A model generated the notes under the pieces. The model saw only the letters and a list, made by a program, of their open reading frames with translations, searched no databases and was not told the DNA's origin. From contig CANDNA010000004.1 of the NCBI GenBank assembly GCA_947385955.1, positions 1-64,000 on the forward strand: a DNA stretch of 64,000 nucleotides. Reading direction: 5' to 3'. This DNA is from an uncultured Clostridia bacterium (GTDB lineage Bacteria; Bacillota; Clostridia; Lachnospirales; Lachnospiraceae). The position numbers and the translations under genes were made by a program. Shown here piece by piece: positions 35,225-43,947 of this stretch; position 1 is the first letter of the stretch; each line of letters begins with the position of its first letter.

Positions 35225-35836
35225 TTAAAAGATTTTTAATAATTCTGTCATCACATTGGGATTGACATAACTTTCCAGCACCGCTCCGATTATGACAACC
35301 AGATGAATCAGCAGAAAATTTCCCAATATCCCAAAATTCTTTGATTTTTCCTCAAATTTTTCCGTATAATCCCTGACCGGATAATACAGTTTCGTACAAA
35401 TCCGGAAACACAGATCGGCCAGCATCAAAAACGCCGGTATATAACACAGATAATGGGGCATTACGCTTCCCGCAAGAAGCAGAATCCCCTTGACCCCGTA
35501 CCGCATCATGGAAACCGATGCCACCACTCCCATGCAGACTCCCATCCACATCACAAACAGGTATGTGGTCACGATTCCTGCAAAGGTGGTGGAAAGTATC
35601 GCAGCCAGCCATAAAGGCCCCATCCGTTTTCCCAGCACATAAAAGAAAAAAGCGCCTTCATTCAGTTCCACCCTTCCGAGCCGTTCCAGGCTCATCCGGC
35701 TGAGAAATCCGGTTTCGGTAATAAACAGGCCCGGATTCAGATAAACAAACGCCGCACCCGCCAGCAATCCGGCAAAAAAGGGCAGCGCCCAGTTCGGCCG
35801 TTCTGCCCTCTTCCATCGTATTTTTGCAATTCTCAC
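35225..35836 (-). CDS. spoIIM: Stage II sporulation protein M
   Basis: 203-residue membrane protein of the SpoIIDMP complex, which drives engulfment of the forespore. It has about five hydrophobic segments, with WMGVCMGVVASVSMMRYGVKGILLL and GSVMPHYLCYIPAFLMLA as the family core. The start codon is GTG 35836 with a weak ribosome site. It sits 28 bases after nudF and upstream of xerD, the same order as in other Firmicutes. Its presence is the best evidence for spore formation. Confidence 0.92.
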   Translation of the reverse strand: MRIAKIRWKRAERPNWALPFFAGLLAGAAFVYLNPGLFITETGFLSRMSLERLGRVELNEGAFFFYVLGKRMGPLWLAAILSTTFAGIVTTYLFVMWMGVCMGVVASVSMMRYGVKGILLLAGSVMPHYLCYIPAFLMLADLCFRICTKLYYPVRDYTEKFEEKSKNFGILGNFLLIHLVVIIGAVLESYVNPNVMTELLKIF

Positions 35837-35864
35837 AGCATATCCACTTCTGATTTTTTTATCA

Positions 35865-36401
35865 TTATATGCCGTATTTCACTTTGTATGCCATCAAAGC
35901 CGCGATTGTTTTGGAGTCCTCAATCTTCCTGTTAAAGATCATCTCTTCCAGCTCTGTCAGCGTATAGGCTCCCACATTCAGAAATTCATCCTCATCCAGA
36001 TGCTGATGTGTTTTCACCAGATTTTTTGCCACATAAATATCAATCTTCTCATTGCAGAATGCCACTGTGGTCCGAAGAGACAAAAGCAGTTCCAAATCCG
36101 ATGACGCATATCCGGTCTCCTCTTCCAGCTCTCTTGCCGCCGCTGTATCTGTCGCTTCCCCCGGATTCAGGCCGCCTGCAGGAATTTCCAGTGTATCCCG
36201 CTCCAGCGCATTCCGATACTGGGTCACCATCAGAATCTTCCCGTCTGCCATAACAGGCACCACTGCGGCCGCCCCGTTATGTTTGATAAAATCCCATTTG
36301 GCATGGCTGCCGCCCAGCAGTTCCATTGTATCTACATAATATTCAATAATTGTCCCTTTATGAATCAGAGTTCTTTCCACTCTTCTGATTTCATCACTCA
36401 T
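35865..36401 (-). CDS. nudF: ADP-ribose pyrophosphatase (Nudix hydrolase)
   Basis: 178 residues. Cuts ADP-ribose to AMP and ribose 5-phosphate. The Nudix box reads GLNPGEATDTAAARELEEETGY, a complete G-x5-E-x7-REUxEExGU pattern when read from the first Gly, and the residues before it (LEIPAG) are those typical of ADP-ribose hydrolases. ATG 36401 (MSDEIRRVE) follows GGGAGG; the frame extends to 36443 only inside the preceding gene. It overlaps the aminotransferase gene by 8 bases. Confidence 0.93.
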   Translation of the reverse strand: MSDEIRRVERTLIHKGTIIEYYVDTMELLGGSHAKWDFIKHNGAAAVVPVMADGKILMVTQYRNALERDTLEIPAGGLNPGEATDTAAARELEEETGYASSDLELLLSLRTTVAFCNEKIDIYVAKNLVKTHQHLDEDEFLNVGAYTLTELEEMIFNRKIEDSKTIAALMAYKVKYGI

Positions 36402-37695
36402 CGCCGCCTCCCGATTCTTCCAGCAGTTTTTCCAGACTGGCAAGTTTCACACAGAGCACAAACAGATCCGTGGCTGCTGCCAGTTCATCCGGCGTGGGGA
36501 ACGAAGGGGCAATCCGGATCACACTGTCATGAGGGTCCTTTCCATAAGGGAAGGGTGCTCCTGCATTGGTCAGTGTCACACCTGCCTCTTTACATTTCTG
36601 AACAATATTTTTTGCACAGCCTTCCATTGCTTCAAATGTAATAAAATAGCCGCCTTTCGGTTTTACCCAGCTTCCGACGCCCAGTCCGCCCAGTTCCCGT
36701 TCCAGTACATCCAGCACCGCTTCAAACTTGGGGCGCAGTATATCGGCATGTTTTCTCATATGCTCTTTTACCGCATCCATACTGTGAAAATATCTGGCAT
36801 GGCGTAGCTGATTGATCTTATCATAACAGATTGTCCTGATTGCTATTGATTTTTTAATAGAATCCAGATTTCGCTGAGAAGCTGCCATTGCGGCAATTCC
36901 CGCACCCGCCATACTGATCTTGGAAGTGGAACCAAATACATATACCATATCAGGATGCCCGGCTTTTGCACATTCCTCCAGAATATCCAATATTTCGTCC
37001 TGGTCATCATCATACAAATGATGAACGGCATAGGCATTGTCCCAATAGATTCTGAAATCCTCTGCGGCCGGCTCCAGCGCAGCAAACCGTCTTACGGTTT
37101 CATCAGAATAGGAAATCCCCTGGGGATTGGAATATTTGGGAACACACCAGATTCCTTTTACCGAATCGTCTTTTACATATTCTTCCACCAGATCCATATC
37201 CGGTCCTTCCGATGTCATCGGAATATTGATCATTTCAATGCCAAAATGCTCCGTAATGGCAAAGTGCCTGTCATATCCCGGAACCGGGCATAAAAATTTG
37301 ATCCGGTCCAGCTTACACCAGGGAGTGCATCCCAGCACACCGCTTACATAAGAACGGCATACAGCATCATACATCGTGGAAAGACTGCCGTTTCCAAACA
37401 AAATCACATCATTCGGATCTTTTATCCCCATAATGCCGGCCATCAGGACCTTGGCTTCCATAATACCGTCCAGCTCACCATAATTCCTGCAGTCTGTGCC
37501 GTCCTCCGACTTCATATCACAATCCGCATCCAGAATACTCATCAGACCCATGCCCATATCCAGCTGGCCCTTTTCCGGCTTCCCTCTGGACATATTCAGA
37601 TTCAGGCCTTTGCTCTGTGCCTCTTTATATCTCCTGTCCAGTTCTTCTTTGCATGTCAACAGCTCTTCCCTGCTCAACTCTTTGTATGGTTTCAT
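36394..37695 (-). CDS. Aspartate aminotransferase-like PLP enzyme (class I/II fold, PF12897 type)
   Basis: 433 residues. The PLP Lys lies in VFGSTSKISMAGAGIA, and DNAYAVHHLYDDDQ and NPQGISYSDETV are the cofactor-binding blocks. SRGKPEKGQLDMGMGL near the N-terminus is typical of the MocR-like aspartate aminotransferase group I recall as PF12897, distinct from classical AspB. The amino acid used cannot be read from the sequence. ATG 37695 (MKPYKELSR) is preferred over a GTG at 37704, since AAGGA is too close to the latter. First gene of the nudF-spoIIM group. Confidence 0.9.
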   Translation of the reverse strand: MKPYKELSREELLTCKEELDRRYKEAQSKGLNLNMSRGKPEKGQLDMGMGLMSILDADCDMKSEDGTDCRNYGELDGIMEAKVLMAGIMGIKDPNDVILFGNGSLSTMYDAVCRSYVSGVLGCTPWCKLDRIKFLCPVPGYDRHFAITEHFGIEMINIPMTSEGPDMDLVEEYVKDDSVKGIWCVPKYSNPQGISYSDETVRRFAALEPAAEDFRIYWDNAYAVHHLYDDDQDEILDILEECAKAGHPDMVYVFGSTSKISMAGAGIAAMAASQRNLDSIKKSIAIRTICYDKINQLRHARYFHSMDAVKEHMRKHADILRPKFEAVLDVLERELGGLGVGSWVKPKGGYFITFEAMEGCAKNIVQKCKEAGVTLTNAGAPFPYGKDPHDSVIRIAPSFPTPDELAAATDLFVLCVKLASLEKLLEESGGGDE

Positions 37696-37859
37696 ATCCA
37701 GCACCGTCCTTAAATCTCTTATTTTCTTTTGTTCAATTGGATAATTGTATACAATCGAACGTCACACCTTTGCTATTTTACTACAAGATTCTGAAATACA
37801 CAAGAGAATTTTTCAGAAAATCCACGGTTTCTGTACACCATACCTCAGGCTGTCCCTTT

Positions 37860-37970
37860 TCAGGAATCAATATCCTCGCTGGCAGCAACTGCAGAAACAA
37901 CAGAAGAAACGGCCGCTACCACCACCACTGCAATAATAATCACAAGCATACCACCCATTAAAACCAACAT
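37860..37970 (-). CDS. 36-residue single-pass membrane peptide, unrecognised
   Basis: Too short for usual gene calling, but it has a strong ribosome site: TAAGGAGG, seven T, then ATG 37970. The peptide starts MLVLMGGMLVIIIAVVVVAA, continues VSSVVSAVAA and ends SEDIDS. About 30 residues are hydrophobic, enough for one membrane helix, with a short acidic tail. An extended -10 (TGGTATAAT, 38029-38034) lies about 50 bases upstream, just after the rny terminator. Type I toxins, small spore proteins and regulatory membrane peptides look like this; I cannot choose among them. Confidence 0.65.
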   Translation of the reverse strand: MLVLMGGMLVIIIAVVVVAAVSSVVSAVAASEDIDS

Positions 37971-38028
37971 AAAAAAACCTCCTTACCTATGGATTTTGTC
38001 CATGTATATAAAAGTTATGTGCTTCCTT

Positions 38029-38037
38029 ATTATACCA
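38029..38037 (-). promoter_or_regulatory. Extended -10 promoter element for the small membrane peptide
   Basis: TGGTATAAT on the minus strand, with no good -35 box. It follows directly after the rny terminator. The 5' leader would be about 50 bases. Confidence 0.45.
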
Positions 38038-38043
38038 TACAAT

Positions 38044-38076
38044 TTTAAAAAAAGGAAACGTCTGCACGTTTCCTTT
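38044..38076 (-). terminator. Intrinsic terminator after rny
   Basis: AAAGGAAACG-N6-CGTTTCCTTT with seven T following on the minus strand (38044-38050). The plus strand also has five T after the stem, so it may work both ways. Confidence 0.9.
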
Positions 38077-38105
38077 TTATAAAACCGTTTCATGCCAAAA
38101 CTATT

Positions 38106-39653
38106 CTATTTCGCATAGTCGATTACGCGCGATTCACGAATGACATTCACTTTAATCTGCCCCGGATATTCCAATTCGGCTTCAATCTGCTTGGATAAAT
38201 CCCGCGCCAGAAGTACCATGTCAGAATCTGAAATCTGTTCTGGAACTACCATTACACGAACCTCTCTACCCGCCTGAATAGCAAAAGATTTGTCTACACC
38301 TTTGAAATTATTTGTGATTTCTTCCAATTGTTTTAATCTGCTGGTATATGTTTCTATTGTTTCCCGTCTTGCTCCCGGCCTTGCTGCAGAAATGGTATCT
38401 GCCGCCTGAACGAGACACGCAATCAAGGACTGCGGCTCTACATCACCATGATGCGACTCTACACTGTTGATTACCACCGGACCTTCTTTGTATTTCCTGC
38501 AAAGCTCGACACCCAGTTGAATATGGGAACCTTCCATTTCATGATCCACTGCCTTGCCAATATCATGCAGCAGACCGGCGCGCTTTGCAAGCCTGACATC
38601 CAGTCCCATCTCGGCTGCCAGCAGACCTGATAACTGTGCAACCTCAATAGAGTGTTTCAGTGCATTCTGCCCATAGCTTGTTCTGAATTTCATCTTACCA
38701 AGCAATCGGACAAGTTCCGGATGAATGCCATGCACCCCGACTTCCAGGGTTGCAGCCTCTCCTTCTTCCTTGATCATCACTTCCACTTCTTTTTGTGCCT
38801 TTTCCACCATCTCTTCGATTCTTGCAGGATGGATACGGCCGTCAACAATCAGTTTTTCAAGAGCGATACGGGCAACTTCTCTGCGGATCGGATCAAAACC
38901 GGATAAAATAACTGCCTCCGGTGTATCATCAATAATCAGATCCACCCCTGTCATTGTTTCGAGAGTACGAATATTCCGTCCCTCTCTGCCGATGATTCTT
39001 CCCTTCATTTCATCATTGGGAAGCTGAACCACAGAAATGGTAGTTTCGGATACATGGTCTGCGGCACATTTCTGAATGGCAGTTACTACATATTCCTTTG
39101 CCTTCTTATCTGCCTCTTCCTTAGCCCGGCTCTCCATCTCCTTGATCATCATCGCCGTTTCATGTTTTACTTCGTCTTCAACAGTTTTCAACAAATACTC
39201 TTTTGCCTGTTCGGAGGTTAATCCAGAGATTCGTTCCAGTTCCTGTACTCTTTGTTCATTCAGCCTGGAAACTTCCACTTTCATCTTCCCAAGCTCTTCT
39301 TCTCTTGCTGTTAACGCCGCTTCCTTTTTCTCGATAGAATCTGCCTTCTTATCGATGTTCTCTTCCTTCTGCTGAACCCTTCTTTCAGAGCGCTGTACCT
39401 CAGCACGGCGTTCCTTGATTTCCTTGTCCAGCTCATTCTTGGTACGAATGGACTCTTCCTTAATCTCAAGTAAGCCTTCTCTTTTCCTGGCCTCTGCAGT
39501 TTTCAAAGCTTCGTCAATGATCTCTCTTGCCTTCTCCTCTGCATTGCCGATTTTGGTTTCCACGACCTTTTTATGATAGGATGTGGCAGCAGCAACGGAT
39601 ACCGGTACAGCAATAAGAAGCGTAACAATGACTGCTATTACTACATAGAGCAT
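38106..39653 (-). CDS. rny: Ribonuclease Y
   Basis: Membrane-anchored endoribonuclease that starts mRNA decay. The 515 residues have one N-terminal membrane helix ([20 protein letters not shown]), a long charged coiled coil to about residue 195, a KH domain ([15 protein letters not shown]) and an HD domain ([14 protein letters not shown]) that carries the catalytic metal. I chose ATG 39653 because AAGGAGGTG lies directly before it; the ATG at 39677 would put that site inside the gene. A promoter at 39747-39775 and a strong terminator frame it as a single transcript. Confidence 0.97.
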   Translation of the reverse strand: MLYVVIAVIVTLLIAVPVSVAAATSYHKKVVETKIGNAEEKAREIIDEALKTAEARKREGLLEIKEESIRTKNELDKEIKERRAEVQRSERRVQQKEENIDKKADSIEKKEAALTAREEELGKMKVEVSRLNEQRVQELERISGLTSEQAKEYLLKTVEDEVKHETAMMIKEMESRAKEEADKKAKEYVVTAIQKCAADHVSETTISVVQLPNDEMKGRIIGREGRNIRTLETMTGVDLIIDDTPEAVILSGFDPIRREVARIALEKLIVDGRIHPARIEEMVEKAQKEVEVMIKEEGEAATLEVGVHGIHPELVRLLGKMKFRTSYGQNALKHSIEVAQLSGLLAAEMGLDVRLAKRAGLLHDIGKAVDHEMEGSHIQLGVELCRKYKEGPVVINSVESHHGDVEPQSLIACLVQAADTISAARPGARRETIETYTSRLKQLEEITNNFKGVDKSFAIQAGREVRVMVVPEQISDSDMVLLARDLSKQIEAELEYPGQIKVNVIRESRVIDYAK

Positions 39654-39746
39654 GTACAGGAGCACCTCCTTATTCATTTTTCATTGTACAAATATCTGAT
39701 ATAGGATGTTTGGCCCATCCTAACTGTCAAAATTTACAACACATTA

Positions 39747-39775
39747 ATTCTATACGTATTTTCATGTTATGTCAA
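39747..39775 (-). promoter_or_regulatory. Promoter of rny
   Basis: On the minus strand: TTGACA, 17 bases, TAGAAT, about 95 bases before the start. A second TTGACA lies closer to the gene without a matching -10. Confidence 0.7.
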
Positions 39776-39840
39776 GTAAAACTATCTTCCGGCATGGCGG
39801 CACACATGTTAATAAATTGTGAATGAAAAGTAAAAAACAG

Positions 39841-40479
39841 CTACTTTTCAGCAAAACCATCCGTCAGTCTGTATGTCCCCTTCCCCAGTTTTCTGACCAG
39901 TCCGGCGGCTTCACTCTGATTTAAAACTCTTTGAAGCTGTCTTGCGCTGCAATGAAGGTGAAAAGCAGCCTGCTCTATTCCTTTCAGGGTTTTATCACCG
40001 CATTTATATTTCATATAGGACATAACCCTCTCTGTAAGGGAAGCCGGAGCAGCCTCAACCGTAGCCATCATTCCCATCTTGGCTGAAAGGCTGCTGCAGA
40101 CAAGCTCCAGGAACCCGTTATTGGAGAGCAGCATTTCTCTGTGCTTTTCAATAGAAAAAGAAATGCAGGTCAGGCTTTCGGCTGCTTCGGCATAAACATG
40201 ACTGCTCCTGGGATAAAAGATATCCATATCTCCGAGAAAGTAGCCGGCAGTTCCGTTTGACAGTGAATAACGTGTACCGTCATCGCGGATGAAATAGATG
40301 TTGATAGAACCCTCTTCCACAATCTGGAATAAAAATTCGTTCTGAAAAGGCGAACTTACCAATTCCCCTTTTTCATACTTTATCAGATAAAAGTCTATTT
40401 CCAGGGAATCAAGGACATCGTGATATTTACTTTTTGCAATACAGACTGCAATCTTCTCTTTATCATAGATTCTTTCCAT
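39841..40479 (-). CDS. Crp/Fnr-family transcriptional regulator
   Basis: 212 residues. The first 130 form a cyclic-nucleotide-binding-like beta barrel (EFLFQIVEEGSINIYFIRDDGTRYSLSNGTAGYFLGDMDIF) without an obvious cyclic-AMP phosphate-binding Arg-Ser pair, then a long helix and a winged helix (IEQAAFHLHCSARQLQRVLNQSEAAGLVRKLG). Ligand unknown. ATG 40479 (MERIYDKEK) follows GGGAG; the ATG at 40494 puts that site inside. It diverges from the MATE gene and probably controls it, a pairing often seen in Clostridia. Confidence 0.9.
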   Translation of the reverse strand: MERIYDKEKIAVCIAKSKYHDVLDSLEIDFYLIKYEKGELVSSPFQNEFLFQIVEEGSINIYFIRDDGTRYSLSNGTAGYFLGDMDIFYPRSSHVYAEAAESLTCISFSIEKHREMLLSNNGFLELVCSSLSAKMGMMATVEAAPASLTERVMSYMKYKCGDKTLKGIEQAAFHLHCSARQLQRVLNQSEAAGLVRKLGKGTYRLTDGFAEK

Positions 40480-40497
40480 GAAATTTTCTCCCAACAG

Positions 40498-40537
40498 GAC
40501 ATATGTCTCGGTTTTTCAATTTATTCTACATTATAAT
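40498..40537 (+). promoter_or_regulatory. Promoter of the MATE gene with likely activator site
   Basis: TATAAT lies at 40532-40537, but the -35 region has no match to TTGACA. A 10-bp palindrome, GACATATGTC (40498-40507), is centred about 41-42 bases before the expected start of transcription, the usual place for a Crp-type activator at a weak promoter. Confidence 0.5.
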
Positions 40538-40567
40538 GAGGAAAAGTGTAAAGGAGGAAAAGAAAAC

Positions 40568-41911
40568 ATGACATCGGTTTTTGAAGAAAAGAATCTTTCC
40601 AAAGCAATTATGAGAGTTGGATTACCTGCTATGTTAGGGCAGCTTACAACGCTTATTTATAATATCGCTGACACATTTTTCGTTTCTCTGACAAAAGAAC
40701 CCGCAACAATTGCCGCAGTAACATTGTGTGCCCCAATATTGCTTATTATTATGTCGATTGCCTGTATTTTTGGAATGGGCGGCAGCAGTGTAATTGCCAG
40801 ATTACTGGGAGAAGAAAAGAAGAAAGAATCCGGCACAACCATGAATTTTTGTGTATATGCGATGGCAATCGCAGGCATTATTACCCTTGTCCTGGGGCTT
40901 GCATTTTTACAGCCGCTGGCAAAGGTATCCGGTGCGGATGCAGATAATATTGCTTATACCTGTGATTATCTGAAATGGATTTTTGCCGGTGCTCCTTTTA
41001 TTATGCTGGCAAATGGATTTGTTCATTTGTTCCGTTCGGTCGGTCTGATCAAAGAAGGAACAATCGGGCTGATCCTGGGAAATGTAATCAATATGGTATT
41101 GGATTATGTATTTATAGCAATCCTGGGGTGGGGGACTGCCGGCGCTGCACTTGCAACCTCTTTAGGATTTGTATGTGCGACGATCTATTATATTGTCTGT
41201 ATGATCCGCGAAGAATGCAGGGGAAATCAACTGGTGCCATTATCACCCAAACGGTTTTCACCAGACGCGGCCATGATTCGCAATGTGGTAAGCATCGGAA
41301 TCCCGGGTGCTCTCATTACGGTGCTTATGAGTGTTTCCAACATTGTACTTAACAACTACATCAGTATTTACGGATCTGATGCAGTGGCTTCTTATGGAAT
41401 TGCATATAAACTTAATATGATCCCGATTCTCCTGTCAGTCGGATTATCTCAGGGTGTTGCTCCTTTAGTGGGGTATTGCTACGGAGGAAACGAAAAAAAA
41501 CGAATGTCGGATATCGTAAAATCCACAATATTATATGGTATTTTCATGGGTGCGGTATTTACTGCCGTCTTTGTACTTTTCGGAAAACCACTTGCCGCTG
41601 TATTCCTGCAGGATAACACTCTGATTGAACAAACGGCATATTTTTTGAAAATCCTCTGTCTGTCAGCTCCTGTACTGGGTGTAATCAATATGATAACCGC
41701 TTATTTTCAGGCATTGGGAAAAGCCCTGAAATCACTTACCATTACAGTTCTGAGAAATGCGGCGCTCTTTATTCCGGGCGTCATCCTTATGAATCACTTT
41801 TGGAAACTGAATGGTGTGATTGCAACACAGCCCTTTGTCGAAACGCTTTTAATGATAATCTGCCTATTGATGTATATCCCGGAAACTGCCGCAACAACAT
41901 CAAAGACCTGA
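40568..41911 (+). CDS. MATE-family multidrug/cation efflux transporter
   Basis: 447 residues and about 12 membrane segments. IMRVGLPAMLGQLTTLIYNIADTFFV and the matching second half, VVSIGIPGALITVLMSVSNIVLNNYI, show the two-bundle MATE repeat, and GVAPLVGYCYGG is a conserved block. Exports drugs or metabolites in exchange for Na+ or H+. ATG 40568 follows GGAGG. It and the Crp gene are somewhat richer in A and T than neighbours (43% GC in one sampled line), and they interrupt the usual recA-recX-rny order. Confidence 0.93.
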   Translation: MTSVFEEKNLSKAIMRVGLPAMLGQLTTLIYNIADTFFVSLTKEPATIAAVTLCAPILLIIMSIACIFGMGGSSVIARLLGEEKKKESGTTMNFCVYAMAIAGIITLVLGLAFLQPLAKVSGADADNIAYTCDYLKWIFAGAPFIMLANGFVHLFRSVGLIKEGTIGLILGNVINMVLDYVFIAILGWGTAGAALATSLGFVCATIYYIVCMIREECRGNQLVPLSPKRFSPDAAMIRNVVSIGIPGALITVLMSVSNIVLNNYISIYGSDAVASYGIAYKLNMIPILLSVGLSQGVAPLVGYCYGGNEKKRMSDIVKSTILYGIFMGAVFTAVFVLFGKPLAAVFLQDNTLIEQTAYFLKILCLSAPVLGVINMITAYFQALGKALKSLTITVLRNAALFIPGVILMNHFWKLNGVIATQPFVETLLMIICLLMYIPETAATTSKT

Positions 41912-41947
41912 TTATGGAATCAGACAGATTCCCCTCCTGCAGCCCCC

Positions 41948-42562
41948 TTACTCTTCCATCACCCGCCTCACCAGCTCAACGGAAAATCCCTTCCGGTAAA
42001 AATACGCATAGATCTTCTGTTTTTCCTTTTGCGCCAGTACTCTTCCGGTACAATGTTTTTTTTCGAGAAGATGCCGTACCGCTGTTTCTTCATCGGAAAC
42101 CATCCCGTTTTCTTCCAGTTCTTTCAGCGCCGCCCGGAACAGCTCTCTGTCGATCCCTTTCTGCATCAGTTTCTGCTCTATTTCCTTCAGGCTGTGCTTC
42201 CCCACACGGCAGGCAATATACTCACAGGCATATCTTCTGTCATCCACATAATGATAAGACTTCACATACTCCACTGCCGCTCTGGCCAGCTCTTCTTTAC
42301 ATCCTCCCAGCACCAGCTTATCCATGAGCTGCTTTTCTGTATACTGTTTGTTTTTCAGAAGATTCATCGCACGCAGTTTTGCACGCCTGGGAAGCACCTG
42401 TGTCTGCAGCTCCTCCACAATCTCATCGCTTACTTCGTGTCCTTCTTCCATCTGATATTTACGCAGTTCGCCTTTGTACAGAACAAAGGCAAACTGCTCA
42501 TCCAAAAAGACTCTGCTCCTGGATTTTGAAATCGCTTCCACTCTGGTAACAGTCATTCCCAT
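41948..42562 (-). CDS. recX: Regulatory protein RecX
   Basis: 204 residues, three helical RecX repeats: LRAMNLLKNKQYTEKQLMDKL, YVKSYHYVDDRRYACEYIACRVGKHSLKEIEQKL and RHLLEKKHCTGRVLAQKEKQKIYAYFYRKGFS. Limits RecA filament activity. The start ATG 42562 shares one base with the recA stop (TAATG), so the two are coupled. It is convergent with the MATE gene, 36 bases away. Confidence 0.93.
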   Translation of the reverse strand: MGMTVTRVEAISKSRSRVFLDEQFAFVLYKGELRKYQMEEGHEVSDEIVEELQTQVLPRRAKLRAMNLLKNKQYTEKQLMDKLVLGGCKEELARAAVEYVKSYHYVDDRRYACEYIACRVGKHSLKEIEQKLMQKGIDRELFRAALKELEENGMVSDEETAVRHLLEKKHCTGRVLAQKEKQKIYAYFYRKGFSVELVRRVMEE

Positions 42563-43692
42563 TACTTACTTTCCTTTTTTTCTGCAGCCGCTCCTTTTTC
42601 TGAAATCTCTTTTTTCTCGGCTGCACTTTTCTTTTCGGCTGATTTTTTGCCGGCAGTCTCTTTTTTCCCGTCCGTTTCTTCTCCTGCCGGAGGTTTGCCA
42701 TGCAGTCCATAATGCTCTCTGACCCTGTTTTCCACTTCTGCACAGATTTCCGGATTGTCTTTCAGATACTGCTTGGCATTTTCCCGCCCCTGGCCGATTT
42801 TGCTGCTCTCATAGGCATACCACGCGCCGCTCTTATTGATGATGCTGCATCCTGCCGCCAGATCCAGGATGTCCCCTTCTTTGGAAATCCCCTGCCCGAA
42901 CATAATGTCAAATTCTGCTTCCTTAAAAGGCGGGGCAATCTTATTTTTCACGACTTTGACTCTGGTCCGATTACCGATTACTTCTCCACTCTGCTTCAGA
43001 GTGTCAATTTTTCTGACATCCAGACGGACGGAGGAATAAAACTTCAGTGCACGGCCGCCGGTGGTGGTTTCCGGATTGCCAAACATAACCCCTATCTTTT
43101 CACGGAGCTGATTGATAAACACTACGGTACAGTTGGATTTGCTGATGACTGCCGTCAGTTTACGAAGCGCCTGGGACATCAGTCTGGCCTGCAGACCCAC
43201 ATGGCTGTCTCCCATATCACCGTCAATCTCTGCTTTGGGAACCAGTGCGGCCACCGAGTCTACAACGATAATATCAATCGCTCCGGAACGGACCATTGTT
43301 TCCGTAATCTCCATAGCCTGCTCTCCGTTATCCGGCTGAGAGATGTAAAGATTATCAATGTCAACTCCTATATTTTTGGCATAAACCGGATCCAGTGCAT
43401 GCTCCGCATCTATAAATCCGGCAATCCCGCCCTGTTTCTGCACCTCTGCCACCATATGTAACGTAACCGTGGTTTTACCACTGGACTCCGGTCCATAGAT
43501 TTCCACGATCCTGCCTTTGGGGATCCCGCCCAGTCCCAGCGCAATGTCCAGGCTCAGGGAACCTGTGGGAATGGTCTCCACGTTCATCTGTGTGCTGGGA
43601 TCTCCCAGTTTCATCACTGTGCCCTTTCCAAACTGGCGCTCAATCTGGCTCAACGCGGCATCCAATGCTTTTAATTTATCTTCTTTTTCCAT
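42562..43692 (-). CDS. recA: Recombinase RecA
   Basis: 376 residues. Filament-forming ATPase for homologous recombination and LexA cleavage. Motifs: Walker [10 protein letters not shown], the MAW-type [12 protein letters not shown], Walker [13 protein letters not shown] and loop L2 with [22 protein letters not shown]. The C-terminus carries a Lys/Glu/Ala-rich tail of about 45 residues, longer than in most RecA proteins. ATG 43692 ([10 protein letters not shown]) follows AAGGAG; the ATG at 43716 is less likely. The promoter overlaps LexA boxes. recX follows directly. Confidence 0.99.
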   Translation of the reverse strand: MEKEDKLKALDAALSQIERQFGKGTVMKLGDPSTQMNVETIPTGSLSLDIALGLGGIPKGRIVEIYGPESSGKTTVTLHMVAEVQKQGGIAGFIDAEHALDPVYAKNIGVDIDNLYISQPDNGEQAMEITETMVRSGAIDIIVVDSVAALVPKAEIDGDMGDSHVGLQARLMSQALRKLTAVISKSNCTVVFINQLREKIGVMFGNPETTTGGRALKFYSSVRLDVRKIDTLKQSGEVIGNRTRVKVVKNKIAPPFKEAEFDIMFGQGISKEGDILDLAAGCSIINKSGAWYAYESSKIGQGRENAKQYLKDNPEICAEVENRVREHYGLHGKPPAGEETDGKKETAGKKSAEKKSAAEKKEISEKGAAAEKKESK

Positions 43693-43719
43693 ACTGTAAA
43701 CTCTCCTTATACGCATTCA

Positions 43720-43767
43720 GAACATTTGTTCTGATAATAGAATAAAACATTTGTTTGCTCTTGTCAA
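43720..43767 (-). promoter_or_regulatory. recA promoter with LexA (SOS) boxes
   Basis: On the minus strand: TTGACA (43762-43767), 17 bases, TATTCT (43739-43744). GAAC-ATTT-GTTC at 43720-43731 fits the Firmicutes LexA/DinR consensus GAACN4GTTC and lies at the start of transcription. A degenerate copy, AAAC-ATTT-GTTT (43745-43756), lies in the promoter spacer. Confidence 0.85.
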
Positions 43768-43897
43768 TTCTTTTATCCTGTTTTTCTTACCTATTTTACA
43801 TTGCTTGATCTCTCAGAAAGGGGGAAAGGAAAACGAATCCATTCAATACACAGACTGCCCGGCATCCAAAACCCGGCGGCAGCAGATTTGCTCTGTC

Positions 43898-43928
43898 GGG
43901 ATACAGGGCGCTGACTTCCCCGTATCCC
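43898..43928 (-). terminator. Hairpin after the zinc-ribbon repeat gene
   Basis: GGGATAC (43898-43904) pairs with GTATCCC (43922-43928), extended by GGG/CCC after one mismatch. It lies 20 bases past the stop on the minus strand, but no T-run follows directly. Confidence 0.35.
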
Positions 43929-43947
43929 CTTGTTTTCAGAACTGTTT

